From Micrasema longulum (Eukaryota; Arthropoda; Insecta; Trichoptera; Brachycentridae), in assembly GCA_022494885.1 (NCBI GenBank), contig JAGVSM010002393.1:124001-188000 (forward strand): a stretch of DNA of 64,000 nucleotides, written 5' to 3'. Below are positions 12,401-27,400 of the stretch, one piece after another. The notes under the pieces were generated by a model that saw only the letters and a program-made list of their open reading frames with translations, searched no databases and was not told where the DNA came from. Position numbers and translations under genes: made by a program. Position 1 is the first letter of the stretch; each line of letters opens with the position of its first letter.

Positions 12401-15400
12401 TGATCAAGATATGCTGCGGTTGGTGTACCTATGCAGTACCCTATAGACCATTAGGTGCCGAAAGGGAATAATGAAAAATGTATAAATTTATGTGTTGCAA
12501 CTTATGGATTGTATATGATAATCTGTTTTACTTTCACAGATATCGCCCGCTGACTGCAACTACGGGGAAACCCTCTCAACACTTCGGTATGCAAACAGAG
12601 CTAAGAATATCATCAACAAACCGACCATCAATGAAGATCCTAATGTCAAATTAATCAGAGAGCTCCGCGAGGAGATTGACAAACTCAGGTCTCAAATCGG
12701 ACTTCATGTTGTAAGTTTCATTGTTTATTATTCATTGAAAGGTTTATTATTATTATTTATCTGGTTAATGTTCTATTATCACTGTTGATTAGATTTCTGT
12801 TATATTTTTACTGTGCACATTTTATTTCAAATATTTAATATTATCTTATTCTTAATTAGTAAATATGTATTTTAACTATTAATTGCTAATCGAAACATAA
12901 AATTATTTATTAATCTGTTAACTAAATTATATTGTACCATAAAAATTTATTACTATTATTATTTAATTTTTACTATCAAAATTAATTACTAAAGAAATAA
13001 ATTAAATTAAAATTTATTTCAACAGAGAGGGAAAACATTATTGAGGAGGAAATATTTAAGTCTAGGCATTTACAGGGCTTATGACCTATCATTGGCTGGT
13101 TTAAGTGGCCACTTTACACACTTTGTAACATTCACCATTCTGCCCATGTTTAAACATCCACATTTCCTCAACTCTTCCGTAAAGTGGCCACTTAAACCAG
13201 AATGACAGATCTTAAGCCCTGTAGATGCCTAGACTTCCACATTCCCTTCTCAATAATGTTTTCCCTCTCTGTTGAAATAAATTTATATATGAATAACTCC
13301 CTAGGGAGTAAATTCAGCCAGTCTGCAAGCATTTGGACATACTCAAACATTGTTGAAATAAATTAAAATTCAAGACACGTGATCTTAACTTCCCTACACC
13401 ATGTATTATTAAATAACTTATCTGTATTGTATTTCGTGACACTTATAAATTTTTATTATGTATTTTGTATATTGATATGTTTTAATATTTATAAATGAAT
13501 TGATTTTAGTATAGGAAAGTCCTGACTTAATACAGAATTTTCTAACAAGTCGGGACATAAAAAAATATAATTGTGCTATAATAAATTTGTGTATTAAATA
13601 AATAAAATTTAAAATCCCCAGTAAGATCACATTCATCGAATAACGCCTGGGTTTTTTTAGCTGTAATTAGGTATTTTGGGGTGCAAAAAAGTGGTTTAGG
13701 AATTGAAGAAATATGGAAGCTTAAACATTTGCATTGTGTGAATGTTACGCAGTGTGTAAAGCTTTTAAAACAAGCTAATTAAAACATATACAACACTCAT
13801 TCTTAAGCTAAATTAGTCATGGATGCTTAGCTCGCAAATGCCTACAGGTAAACTATCGATTACATTGTCATCTTAGATTACTATAATAGTCCGCGCGAGT
13901 ACTCTAGTGTTAAACATCCACATTTCCTCTTCTTTTTTTGTCAGTTTGGTAAAATTAATTTTGTTTTCCTATTTGTTTAGGACCTTATTCACAACGAGCC
14001 CCAGGTGCTGGCCACCTTGCAGAGGAAGGAGGCCCAGGAGAAGGTCCTGACAGAGAAGTGGACGGAGAAGTGGCGCGAGACCCAGCAGATCCTGCAGGAA
14101 CAGAAGGCCCTCGGCCTTAGGAAGAGCGGACTCGGGGTAGTGCTGGACTCGGATATGCCCCATCTGGTGGGAATTGATGACAACCTGCTTTCTACAGGAG
14201 TGACACTCTACCATCTCAAGGTATGAAGTTTTTTACAAAATACGATGTAAAAGATTTTTCGTAGCTCAAAGTGTTGTCAATTCAAATGACACACCTTTGA
14301 CCTTTCTTTCCTCATGACCATATTGCAATTACACAAATGGTAGCAAAAACTTGTATTAAATTCAGTTACAAAAATCTGTTTACGTTACGGTAGTTTTGTA
14401 AATTTTATAACATCAATTTCGATTATTATTTTTAAAAGTGACTGTACTCCGACACCCTTCATACGAATCACCAAAATATTAATCGCATAATCAATTAACC
14501 CAGCTTAGTTCAAGGTTATCAACTACTTTAATTTAATCAAGTGAAAGTAAAAGGGTTGTTAGTACTATGTTTGACAATTATTACATCAATAATTAGAGAG
14601 GCAACCTATGATAGGAATGGACAGTGCAAAATATTAGTTCAGTTCATACCCAGAGACGTTGGGCTCCTTTGATAATATATAAAATCTCATATTCACTGTC
14701 ATATATATATCACACTGTCTTAGCATACAGACCTCGATTCCGCTTCATTCTTCTTATGTACGAACACCAAATATTGCGACATGTCCATCTTTAAGTTTTT
14801 TCAACTATGTTTGTTCTTGTTTTCTGCCTCTATCAACACCCATTTAACATATTTGATTTTTAAAAACTCGTCAGGGTTATATAAGAAGTATAAGGTTAAT
14901 TTTAATTTTGTCTCCAATGTAATTTTTCAAGTAGCGAGGTAAGTCGTTGTAGTGTTTAAGTCCATTGTATAATATTTTTGACTGTCCTGTGTTTGTCTTT
15001 GCTTTTTAATGTGATAGTGTTGTTGTCTGGTATAATATATAAATATGTGTATGTCAGCATTTTTGGTTAATGTTATGTCATCGTCTCCCAATGCAATTTT
15101 ATGTACAACTTTTATTTTCACAATTTTTGTCAAGTATTTTATGTCAAACTGGTGTTTTATCGACAGTTCAACCATAGAGGTCGGATAGGATAAGTTGTAT
15201 GTTATTTCAACTATTTTATTTTGTTGTCTCTGTACCCTTGTTATGTCTTGTTACCGGTTCCCCAGAAGGCGATCATGTAGATCAATTCGCTTTTGGCATC
15301 ATGATTTTTTCCTCTTTTGGTATGAGGTCTTTAATTTTGTAGAAGAGGCTATGTAATGATGCCACTACTTTGGTGTGTCCATCTATTTGTTTCGTCCATT

Positions 15401-18400
15401 TTAATTGTCTGTCCATTGCAAATGTCAGTTTTCTTTAATTTTTACCACCATTGATGCTATCGAATACTAAAAGAAAAATATAAATTTATTCTCGCTATTA
15501 TAACGTATTAAAAATACATAATAACTCCCTAAAAACAAGTTTTTATTTGTGATGGGATTATAGAATTGGATAAATTTACAAGACTTAACCTTTCACAACA
15601 TTTCTGGTATGAGTGATCTCATTTTTACATTTACCCATTCTTCCTTCTGTTAACTTCAAGACTTATAGACAATAACTTCTGTTATTGACAAGAAACGTTT
15701 CTGTAACACGTAATATTGTAGAAATATGATTATTTATTTATAGGAAGGAGAAACTCTCATTGGCAGTGAAGAGTGCGAGACGATGCCGGATATAATTCTG
15801 ACCGGAGGTGGTGTACTTCCGGAACATTGCAGGATAATTCTCCAAGATGGAGTTGCGACCATCTTGCCTGATCCAAATGCCCAGTGCTGGCTTAATACAG
15901 TACTTATTGACAAGCCCGCCAAACTAAGTCAAGGTATGGTTACTTTATTTTTATTATCATTAAATTATTATATTGGGTGTAAACATAAGTTGTGTCCATT
16001 TTCAATAAGAGGACACAACAAATAAAAAAGTTACATCAAATTAGTCAATAATGTATTCTCCTTCATTATTTTACTACAAATTAGTCAATAATTCATTCCA
16101 TTTTCACCGTACACTGCATGAATATCGCAAGAAACTTAATTTCCTCGATTGACCGTGAACGAAAGGAGGTGATGAAAATGCTCACTTTCGTCAATTTGAC
16201 ATTGCATTTTAAAGGCTTGTAATCAAATAAAATTATATACGTAACATAAAAATAAACAGAATATCTTGTAGATCAGAAAATTTTCTTTCGAATGACATTC
16301 CTTTACCATTTTGTTTTACTGTTGGTGCTCATTTTTAAATTTGAAAAAAAACAGACATGACTTATGTTACACCTAATAATTACAGTTTTCTATACTAACG
16401 CGTATTTCTCATTTATATATTGATTTGGATTCTGATATAAACATGCCCCCTAACCCTACACCCGTGATGAACGTAATTCTACTGGCGGCACACGCCTTCT
16501 ATCACTGTAGAAATTATGAACAAGGTTTTGAGACCCTGGAACACCCTCCGTACAGCCCAGATTTCATTCCATCAGACTTTTATCTCTTTGGGCCACTCAA
16601 CGAAGTTTTGAGAGGTCGTCAATTGGGATGCGGTGCTAAAGTGGCTTTAAAACCAACTATAAACATGTTTTCTGGTAGGCATATAAAAGCGTGGCTCACT
16701 GGAGAAAGTGCATTGTTGAAGGAGATGACTAAGTAAAAAAAAAATGTCATCGGTGATACTGCAATATCGCGTATCTTTTTTTAAATGAAAACATTTAATT
16801 GTATTAAATTAGTTACAGGGACTATGAGCAGTTAGTTTTAAATTATTGCTATTTTTTCTGATACTCTGGCGGTATTTTTGGTTCATTTAAATTGTACGTA
16901 ATATATGTACCTCAGAGAGCAGATGGATGCAAATCCAAACGTCAAACGTCAAATGTGGCCCAAAGAATCTACTTTCTCTAAGTGATTTATAATAATTTAT
17001 AGCATTAATTTGTATTTTCAGTATCTTAATACATTGGTTATTTCATTATAAGACATACATTTTTTCAAAATCAATGTAAATGATCATAAACTGGATAAGA
17101 AAATCGAAATTTCATTTTATCAAATTCTGGATTTGCATCCGTCTGCCTCTGAGGTACAGTTGTTTTTTAGGTTCTTCTGCCAAAAAATTGATTGATAGTT
17201 ACACGGTATTACAGTATTACCGACAATATCAATGATTGGTTTAATAAAGTTGTAGATTGAAAAGTGTAAGTAATTTTTGTCATGCCTTTGTACAATATCT
17301 TATTCCATTGTAGGATGCATTCTTCTGCTGGGGCGTACCAACATGTTTCGCTACAACGACCCGGCTGAGGCAGCTAAGCTGCGTAGAGAGGGCAGTACAT
17401 CCTGTATGAACCTATCCCGCCTGTCTCTCCTCTCGTGGTCTGCTACGGATCTTGCAGCCAGCTCTGAGAACCTCGCTAGCGTAGTTGGGTATGTTGAATA
17501 ACATTTTGAATTACAGTAAAACCTCATTTTTACGCTCCTAAATTTTACTTTTTTTTCCCCTTTTTATATCGAAATGTTAAGGTTAATTTTTCTTCATACA
17601 TTCTCGTACAAATATTCCACCTAATAATTGTTTTTTTACATTCATACATCTTCTCATGCACACATGCCGATTATTCCTGCTCTTCACATGTCCATCTTCA
17701 AGTATTTGTTGGATTTGATCGTGCCATGTCTTCCTTGTTTTCTGCATCCATCAACATTCGCATCGTAGATCCTTTTAGCTGTTCTTTCGCTATCCATTCG
17801 CTCTACATGTCCAAACCAACGCAGCACCCCTTTCTCGATTTTGTCGATAATGCCTGTCTCAACCCTATCTAGTGCACAGATCTAGACATTTGTACACCTA
17901 TCATATCAGACAGGTTTTATGTAAAACTATTAAGGTTACATAGGAAAAATATTATAAACTTGAAATGAAACAGATATTTGGTGACTATCTGTAGCTCATA
18001 CTTAATATTCATTAAATTGCGAAAATTTCATGAAATCAACGTCACTAAATTGATTTATCCTTTGATTGATTGATTAATCCTCATTATTTGAAAAATGGAT
18101 TTTTTGCTTAAAAATGTTCAGTATGCAATCTAGGTAAAGAATTTAACTTGCAAATAAAAAAATGTTTACCAAAAATGTTTTTTTAATTAAAAATATATTT
18201 GCGTGAAAAAATGAGACAATTGGCCGCATATCCGGTATCTGGCCTAACCACTATCCGTTTTATCATTATTAAAAACCGATTTTATGAAATGACAATTTTT
18301 AAAAAAAAGTTCAATTTCATGTGATGTAAATCCGTTGATTTTATGAACGTCATACAAGAGGGTTTTTTATGTAAACGCCAAAATTTACTTAGATATCCAT

Positions 18401-21400
18401 GGTTGTGGGCTCGTATGATGCAATTTAAGATTCTGAAAAAAAATGGTATATATAAATTAATTTTGGGTATATTATAGTATTTTACCGTCAATATAAATGA
18501 ATTATTGGTTACAAGTTTGTTCGTCTGGTCCCTAATGAGTGAAATGGTCCGACGGGATGGGGATGGTTTGCCAAAACCACCGTGAAACCTGCAGCTTTTA
18601 TTTAGGATTTGCAAAATAATTTCTTCATGCTTGTGAATTGATTACAGTGACATCGAGGCTGACATGCGCGCGGACGAGCTGGAAGCGCAACGCTTGGAGC
18701 TCATGAAGGAGAGGGAAGTATTTCAGCAGGAGCAGCAAGAAAGGGAAAGGAAGTGGCACAAGGAGAAGGAGCAGTTACAGGAAGCCCAGAAGAGGCTCGA
18801 TGAAGTAAGTTCACTAATAACTAATATTAATCATAATATTTCCTTTTCTTACCCGATGCTGTTTAGGCCGATGCATCGGTACTCTGATTTTAGCAATCGT
18901 TTGGTTCATTAAGACCTGATTGTCTTACACTTTTGAACCCAATTTTGGTACTTGATTTACTGTAGCAAAAAATACAAAATAAATGTTTTACACCATTATT
19001 GTTTTGTAAAAAAACCTGCAATCTCATAGGTGCGAAGGTTTTCACGGTCACTATTATCAATATGTTTATTTTTTGGATGGTACCGTGTGTGTTGGATTTG
19101 TTATGGCTATCATTGCAGAAACTGTGTAACACAGTTTACCCTGAAGATGGCTTCTGCAATGATAGCCGAAACGTCGGAACAAATCCATCACACACTATCA
19201 TCCAAAAAAGAAACATACTGCAATCTCATGTTTGGTAGCTGAACACACAAACCACAACATCTTAAGGCAAATAATATAGACACGTACCTTATTGTATTTT
19301 CAAATAATGTATGCTTATTATCAATATATTACAACAGAGATTAAAAACATTTTAGAGAAGGTAATAGAGGAGTCTAAGCATTTCTAAGGCTTATGACCTG
19401 TCAATAATAGGTTATTTTAGGTTAGGTTGCTCACAAATATTGATTATTTTCATAATTATTACTCTTAGGAGAGGCAGCAGATGGAGGAGGAGTACGCCCT
19501 GCAGTGTCGCCAGCTGTCCTCAGACTGGAGGGCCCTGGAGCGCGGCTGGGGCGCCAGTAGGAAGGCCCTGAAGGAGAGACAGAAGGAGCTCAGCGGCAGG
19601 CAGAAGCGGCTGCACTCCCTCAAGGATAATCACCAGCAAATGGTAACATTCCACAATACCGTCTGGCTTTAGTATACCTTCGTTCTTTTTATTTGCTGAT
19701 TTACGAGCCAGTTGTTTGATCAGTAGAGACTGACCGAAATTAGGTTTTCAGCTTAAACCGAATTTCGGCTTTTATTTATTTACTTTTATACATATAAAAA
19801 ATAAAAAATAATGCGTTTTGTCTTGAATGGGAACCCATGCTGAAGACATGAGGTTTTTTTTTTATATGTGAGAGTTACATTATTTTTAAGGTTTATATTT
19901 ACTTTTTTTTTTTAATGTGAAAAACATTTTTCACTTTGTGGTATGACATTTTGTACTTATTTATTTATAATTTTGTATATTTTATTTATTTGTTTTAATA
20001 AAAAAAATAGTAAACTTCTAAATTTACTTTAAAGAAAAACATTAGAAAGTTGATGGGTTTATGATAAGTAAGGATCGGGTGTGATGTTTCGGCTGTAGCC
20101 TGTTTTAGGAGCTACTCCGCATTTGCTCTAATGATGAGGAAACCACAGAAAACTCACCAGGAGAAGGCGGACTGTTGTCGTTCGGCAACAGACCTTCCGA
20201 TCCACTTGAAGAGTGTTGGGCACTTAATGTCCTGCTATCATTGGTACCTTTTATTACCTTAATTATATATATCATGTATAATGTTCCTCTGGTGACAAGT
20301 CCTTATCACTATATGAATATACTTGGACACGAGGTGGATATGTTCTTCTCAATAACGTGTTAAAAAAAGTATCTTTTCCCCCCGTTCAAAATTGACATAT
20401 TTTATTTATTAATAACTTACCGTAAAACCCCGAAATTACCTTCCCGCAATTTATATATAATTTTTGTTGTCACATTAAATTTTATAGGTTATTAAAACCC
20501 CAGTTTTGCGTTTCTTTCCCGAAATTAACGTCAAAGAAATTTGCAATCCGCAGTGAATACTAAGAGCTTAAGAGACTGAGGTTAGTTTCTATCATTATTT
20601 AATTTTTTTATAAAAAAATGTAATTTTAAAGACAGTTTAATGTGTTTTGCGAACAAGTTAGTCTATCATTATACCAACATGTTGGTAAGTTAAATCGATA
20701 ATCGAAATTATTGCCACCATTTCCGTGTTTTAGTTGTAATTATAAAGTTGGTTTTTTGTGTTTTACAGACATTTATTATTTATGCATATAATATTCAAAA
20801 AGTTGCAATAAATAAATGGTTCAAACATTGCTGCATACATTTTTTAATGAAAATTAGGGGTTTCACTGTATTTTGTTAATGACCATGAATTTATGTATTT
20901 AACTGACAAATACTTAAGCTACAAACCTTTTTGATAATAAATAACTCACATATGCTGTGAGCAACACGTAGTAGTGCTGTCATAGACGCTCACAGATGTA
21001 TGTGAGCACCACTGTGAATAAATTAAAATAAAATAAAAATGTGATTTTTCATAAAAAATCAATTAAGGATTTAAAAATTGTAAAATTGGTTAATTTTTAA
21101 CTATTTTTGCTGATCAAAAAACAGGCTCTGAGTTTTTTTTTTTTGCTTCTACCTTGGCTTATAGGCCATGGCTTAGTGCAAGTTATAAAATGATTTGTGT
21201 TTTTGTTTTTAAATTTCAATTTTCAATGTTTTTGTTAAATTATTATTTGGTACCAACTGCAAAGCGTTAGTAGAATAATAAAAATATGTTTATGTTTGTG
21301 GATTTCTCTTTGTTCAAATTAGCAATACAACTTACATTTTTTAATCGCAGTTTTATATTATTTTTTATATTTATTTGATTCATATTTAATATTTTGGTCC

Positions 21401-24400
21401 CGTGGCTAGTGTTGCAGACTTACGGATCAGAGGCCAACTTGATTTCCATTTTCTAATAGTAAGTTGTTTACAACTCATTGATAATGGCTCAGCAAAATTT
21501 AAATATTTTGATAAATTATAAGACCGCTGATATTTCTTCTTTTATTAAAAACAAACAAAAAACTTTCACTGTATACCTCAAACCCTTATTTAAAATCATA
21601 TCGAGATAAATACTAATTCTATTAAATGTTCATACTTAAAATACGATGGGGGATGGGGGAAAAAACCTTTAATCGCCTTCAAAGTACTCTCCATTGGAGC
21701 TAATGTACTTGTCCAATCTTCTATTCCATTGTTGAAAACATTTTAAAAATTATCTTCCGTAATCCTTGACAGGGACTATTTTTCAGGATGTTTTTACTTC
21801 ACCTCTAGAACATCGACCAAACGCTTTCCTTTCGTATCTCTTTTCATTTGGGGAATAAAAAGAAGTCCCAGGGGGCTCAGGTGAAGAGCGAGATGCAGAG
21901 AGGGCTGTGTGAGAATAAATTTGGCAGCCACCCTTCTCATCCCCAAATATTCACTTAAAACTCCCTGTACTGAACTTCAAGTACTCCAGATACCTCCACA
22001 ACTTCTTTGATGGTCTGTCATCGGTCTTCCAGGATAATTTTGCAAATTTTAGCAATATTTACATCGCAATATTCTCAGTTTAGGCCTTCAAAAGACTTCA
22101 TAAATTGACATTTTCGCTATTTAAAAAAAAGAGAAAACCACTCAAGCACTTGAGTTTTTCTCGTAACATCATTTTTATAGGCTGTTGTTAACATATCAAG
22201 AACTTCTGTGCCAGTTTTCTCGAGCGGGAATCAAAATTTCATGGGTTCGTCTGCACTCTATTCACGACATCGTCCGTTGCGAAAACGACGAGCACGTAAT
22301 ACAATTGTCACACTTGGCATACTGACTGCTAAAAGGTAACTCTACACGATCCTGCCGGCAGAACCCGGTACTACAAAAACTCTGCCCACCCCACCCCCTC
22401 TTTTTTTCTGTACAGAAAGTGTTTTTCATTATCAACATTGTTATAATGTATCTAAAAATACTGCTCAACACAGCAATGAAAATTGTTGCACATATAATTA
22501 TAATACAATAGTGTGGATATTTTAAGGCCTGTCTTAATTTTTTTGTACAATTTATTAAATCCCAGTAGGATTTTGTAATAGTAACTTCACAGGAAACTCT
22601 CAGCTAGTCTGGACCTTATTGTCTGAATGAAATTTTAAAAAGAAATATGATTTATTTATAAATATTGTAATACACTATTTATTTATCTTGTTTTTAATCA
22701 CTAGTTGTACCTATAGATTTTTGATATTTTGATTCCTAGCATTCCACTGTAATTAGTGCACAATATGTTGAGTTATTTATTTTTGTTTTTGTATTGTATG
22801 CGATGTTATTGTTTCCAACTAAGGTGGATTGCGAGTTTAATCACGCCACAACTCTCCGCTGTGAGATTGAGTCTAAGAGAAAAGAGTTGGACCTCCTTGT
22901 TGCTGAAAAACTTAATCAGCTTAAAGATTGTGGAATCCAAGTACCCGAGGTAATCAAAATTTTATTGCTTTAATGCTTTTTTAATTTTTAATCCATTTTA
23001 TTTACTTATCCTTCGATACTTTAACATATTGATCGCCAATGCATTTTATATAATATGTAACATGAACAGTATTTTAACTGTGTCCTAATGTTTGTAGGCA
23101 AGGGCTGAATTTCACCCCCTGAGGTGTTAAATTATCAAGATTGACATATACACATATTGTAGTCTAATTATTCAGTCAAACGAATCTCCCCTACATAAAC
23201 TTTGACTTTTCTAAAGTCAAAAGATGGAATTATTGAAGAAATATGGCAAAATGATTAATGTTATAGGTCATAAGATCTGTAAATACCTAGACTTTCATAC
23301 TTCTTTTTTTTTATGTTCTCCACCTCTGTTGTAACATTTGTCAATCTTGATATCGCCGGGTAATTACTACAACTTGGTAATTTCAAAATCAGCATTTGTG
23401 AGTTACCCACCAATAATACATTTTTTTGTCTTTTTCTGTGAATTCTACAAATAAGCAAGTCGTGATTCAATAACATCATATTAAAATAATAGTAATAACT
23501 TAATAGTAGCCAAAGAAAATATGGTGATTGTAGAGATGGAGTTATTGTAAAGAAATACTTTTTATCGCTAGGGAGCACTAAATCTGAGTGCCGTCCGAAT
23601 GATTCACCTTCGGATTTCTGCCAGTCACCACATTCCACGTGGCTCCACCCACTCCCATGTCACATGAATAGCATAGTAGTGACATCTACTGAGCAACGAG
23701 TGTCACTACTATACTGCACATGATTTTTCTCTATGCAGCATTTTTATTCCATTGATTTATTTAACACTTTATATACATATACATTTTATATACTTACAAG
23801 GGCGGGCGTATTGCCTTACGACAGTTTTTTCCCACCTCCCTACATTACTTTAAGGCAATTGCATTCATAAAGGAGGATAACAAGATGTGTTTTTAGTTGG
23901 TAACTCGCACATGCTGATTTTGAAGTTACCTATTTGTAGTAATCACCCCACAATATAATATAGTCAAGCATTGTATTTGATACTTACAATAAATTTTATT
24001 TGTACAACAGCTCAGAATGTAAGAAAAATCATATTTTAATTACTGTGATCTCATCGGGAATGTAACCTAAAACCCTGTACATGCGGCAAACATTTTACCT
24101 CTTACACCACAGGGACATTATGAGTACATATGTAAATATGTATATAGCTTTTTTAAATTTAACCTTGTAAATTTTTCTGTTAAGCAGTTTTAAGCATTTC
24201 CTACCAACATTTCGGACAAAAAATGATGCTGCAATGGTGTCCGAAAAGTTGGAATTACAGCGGCGCTTAAATAGTTAACTTGTTAATGATAACAAGCCCA
24301 AAACCATATTTTAAGTTAAAAAAAATCCAGCTTTTTTTGTATTGTTTTTGTTGTTATTAGACCACACTTAAAAATATATGGCTAGTTTGGAGAAGAGAGG

Positions 24401-27400
24401 TATTATTATGAAATATTAGATTCTATATTGTCTTCAACCAACCATAAAACTAAATTTCACATATGATACTTCGTTTAAAATATCTAATCTAATAAAAATT
24501 AAAAATAATCTAATAAAAACTTTTAAATCTATATATCAATCAATATGAAATATAATAAAAAGGAGGTTTTGTGACAGTAAGACTGTTAAAATTATGAATT
24601 AACTCTATACCTAAATATTTTCTCAGCCACATTTTGACAGCTGAAAATTGCTATGTTTTGATTGTAATATTTAATTAAACCTACCTTTAACTTGTAGAAA
24701 ATAGAAACCCTTCCCTTTTGTAAAACAAGAATCTATAGTATGTATGTGATAGTTTCGGCCAGTAACAGAAATAATAACGAGGAAATATTTTTTGGGCATA
24801 AAACAACAAGGCTGCGTTGATTTAACTTTTTAAAGTGAAGGCCCTAGAATGGACATTAATTTGCCCATTTGGAACCAGCCAAAAAAAATATATAAGAGAA
24901 CTGCATCAGCAGCAAGTATCTGTCATAGAACAATGATATTGGGTACTCATAAGTAAGTTTACTTTGCCGGTCACAGGTGGTTCTCCTGTCAATCATTATC
25001 CAAAGTCTTATTTATAAACTTAATAGAGATTTATTTTGCAGACTCCAAGTCCCGATGATTCTGCGGTGTCAGAAAATTCTACCGAGAGTCTTCTTCAACT
25101 CCTCCACCACTGTGATTCTGAGGCCGCTCATGCGATCAGAGATTTAGTTAACCATCACGTATGTGTTATTTTCTTTTTGACAAATGCGTGATTGAATGAA
25201 CAAAAACAAAATTTAATGGGACAATCCGGATTGATTTTTTTTAAAGGATTAACCCGCTAAGCCTCTATTCTAGAGGCTTGTCAGCAAGTGGGAAAGAAAG
25301 GATATGGAAGGAAGTTGTGAATAATGCACCACAACACAACACCCAGACCAATTGAGAAAAAATCTTTGTTCGATTTTTTATTGCAACTGGCGGGAATCAA
25401 AGCCGTGATGCCAGTTTCACAATTGGCCGTTTTGACAAATGGTTCTTCCGCAGTATTGAACTTACATAAACAATATGATTTTCGCAGAATGCGAAGCTCT
25501 GATAAACAGTATTATCTAATTTAGAAAGAGGTGCTAATTGAGTGCGTAGATTGAAAGGATGAAAGAACAGCTAATTTTGGTATAAATGTTACTGAATATA
25601 GAAACCAGATCGTCAGTACCATTCTCTTATCTGTACCTGATAGTGCATAGAGCATTACATTGATACTCTGCGGCGTATCGAAAATCATTTGTAATATACC
25701 GCTCTAGTCCAGGGACTTATTGCTGTGGGAAATATTGCCGTATAAATCTAACGTTTTAATAAATATTTTACGTAAACCTTGCCGGGAATTAAATTCAGAC
25801 GTGGTAGGCAAATGTGATAATAACTATACCATAAGACGGACTAATCGTCACTCAATTTCCACTTTCTTTTTTTTAAACTTGAGGGTAGCCATCGAGTTGC
25901 AAACCTTGTTCATGGTTTTAGTTCTATTTTTGTACTTTATTTAACAAATATTGTCTTAAAACTCAAAGTTGAAATTTATATTACTGCAAAGTAAATTGTT
26001 TGACAGTGAAGAATAATATTTGTGAATTTCATTATATAACTGAGACAAATAATGCCATACTATAGTAAAATTCAAACTTATGAGTAAAGTAATTAATTTA
26101 CATTGATAATTTAAAGTGCAGTCCATTTTAATTTGAAATTTTTTAATTAAGTAAAGTTTTTAATAATTTATTTAAATAATCGAATCGATAAATTACATCA
26201 AAATTGTTTAATTAGTGTCGATATATATTTATTTTCTGAAAAATCATTAAATGAATATGCTGACTGGTTTCAGATTTTTAATATTCCTTCGTCAAGATGT
26301 AAAAATATACTTAAACAAACAAAAAACCATCACGCCGTTTCCCCGTAGGGGTAGGCAAAGAGGATAGAACGCCATATCACTCTATCTTTGCATACAGACC
26401 TCGCTTCCTCTACATTCATACATCTTCTCACGCATACATGCCAATTATTCTTGCTCTTAACATGTCCATCTTCAAATATTTGATGGACTTAATGGTGCCA
26501 TGTCTTAAATTTAATCAATCCATTTAACAAGTAGTAAAATGAATGTGCATGAATTTCCTTTAGTGTAACTATTGTCATGATCAATATAACATCACATTTT
26601 ATTTATAATCTTAAAATATTAATTTATTCCTGATTACAAAGTTTGCATCCCATTCTTATTTCAGAAAAAAGAGCTTACTACTTTAGAACAAGATCTACAA
26701 ACCCGTGTAGCCAGTTTAGCCTCGCACAGGTCCAAGGTCCAGCAACTGGAGGCCGAACTGTCTCTACTGGCCGTCCAAGAGGCAGGCGTGGAGCAGACCC
26801 TGCTGCAGGCTGAACATAGTCTGGAGGAGGAGAATGGTGATGGAGCGGCTCCAAGGAAGAAAAACGGAACGGATCTGAGTCACAATGACTCTCTGGAGTA
26901 TTCCAAGGCTTCCGATATCTCTCTACGCGGGGGAGGGGATGGATTTGTCCGACAAATAACTGTAATTGAGAGAGACCCCGATGATATTAATGAAATAAGA
27001 GAGAAAAAGAAATTGTAAGTATTTATTTCAATGTATGTAGTGTTTTGTGTAATTTAATTGTTTTAAAGTTTTATTTTTGCTGTGGAACAGAGGACACCTG
27101 CGTATACTTTTCTAGAATGTTCTGTCAAATCTTTACTAATTTATTTCAACTTAAAATCTGTTATTTTAATCCAATTAAAAAGCATATCCGACATTGCATT
27201 TTGTTTAAATTTGAATGAAAATGCAAATGAAACTACTCTCGGTGAAAGCATATTGTACGATGTCTGCAACTATTGGTTTTAACATTTCAAAGAAATGGGT
27301 TTTTCTCTGAAAACCAACTCCCAGGAGGTCCTCAAACAAATTCATTACTAACCGTAATCTTTTGTTTATTTATATATCAATCTGCTAGGGGTAAACTGTT

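Noticed and set aside
16425..16736. Candidate host gene of 103 residues
   Set aside because: It is the C-terminal part of a mariner transposase without core or start.
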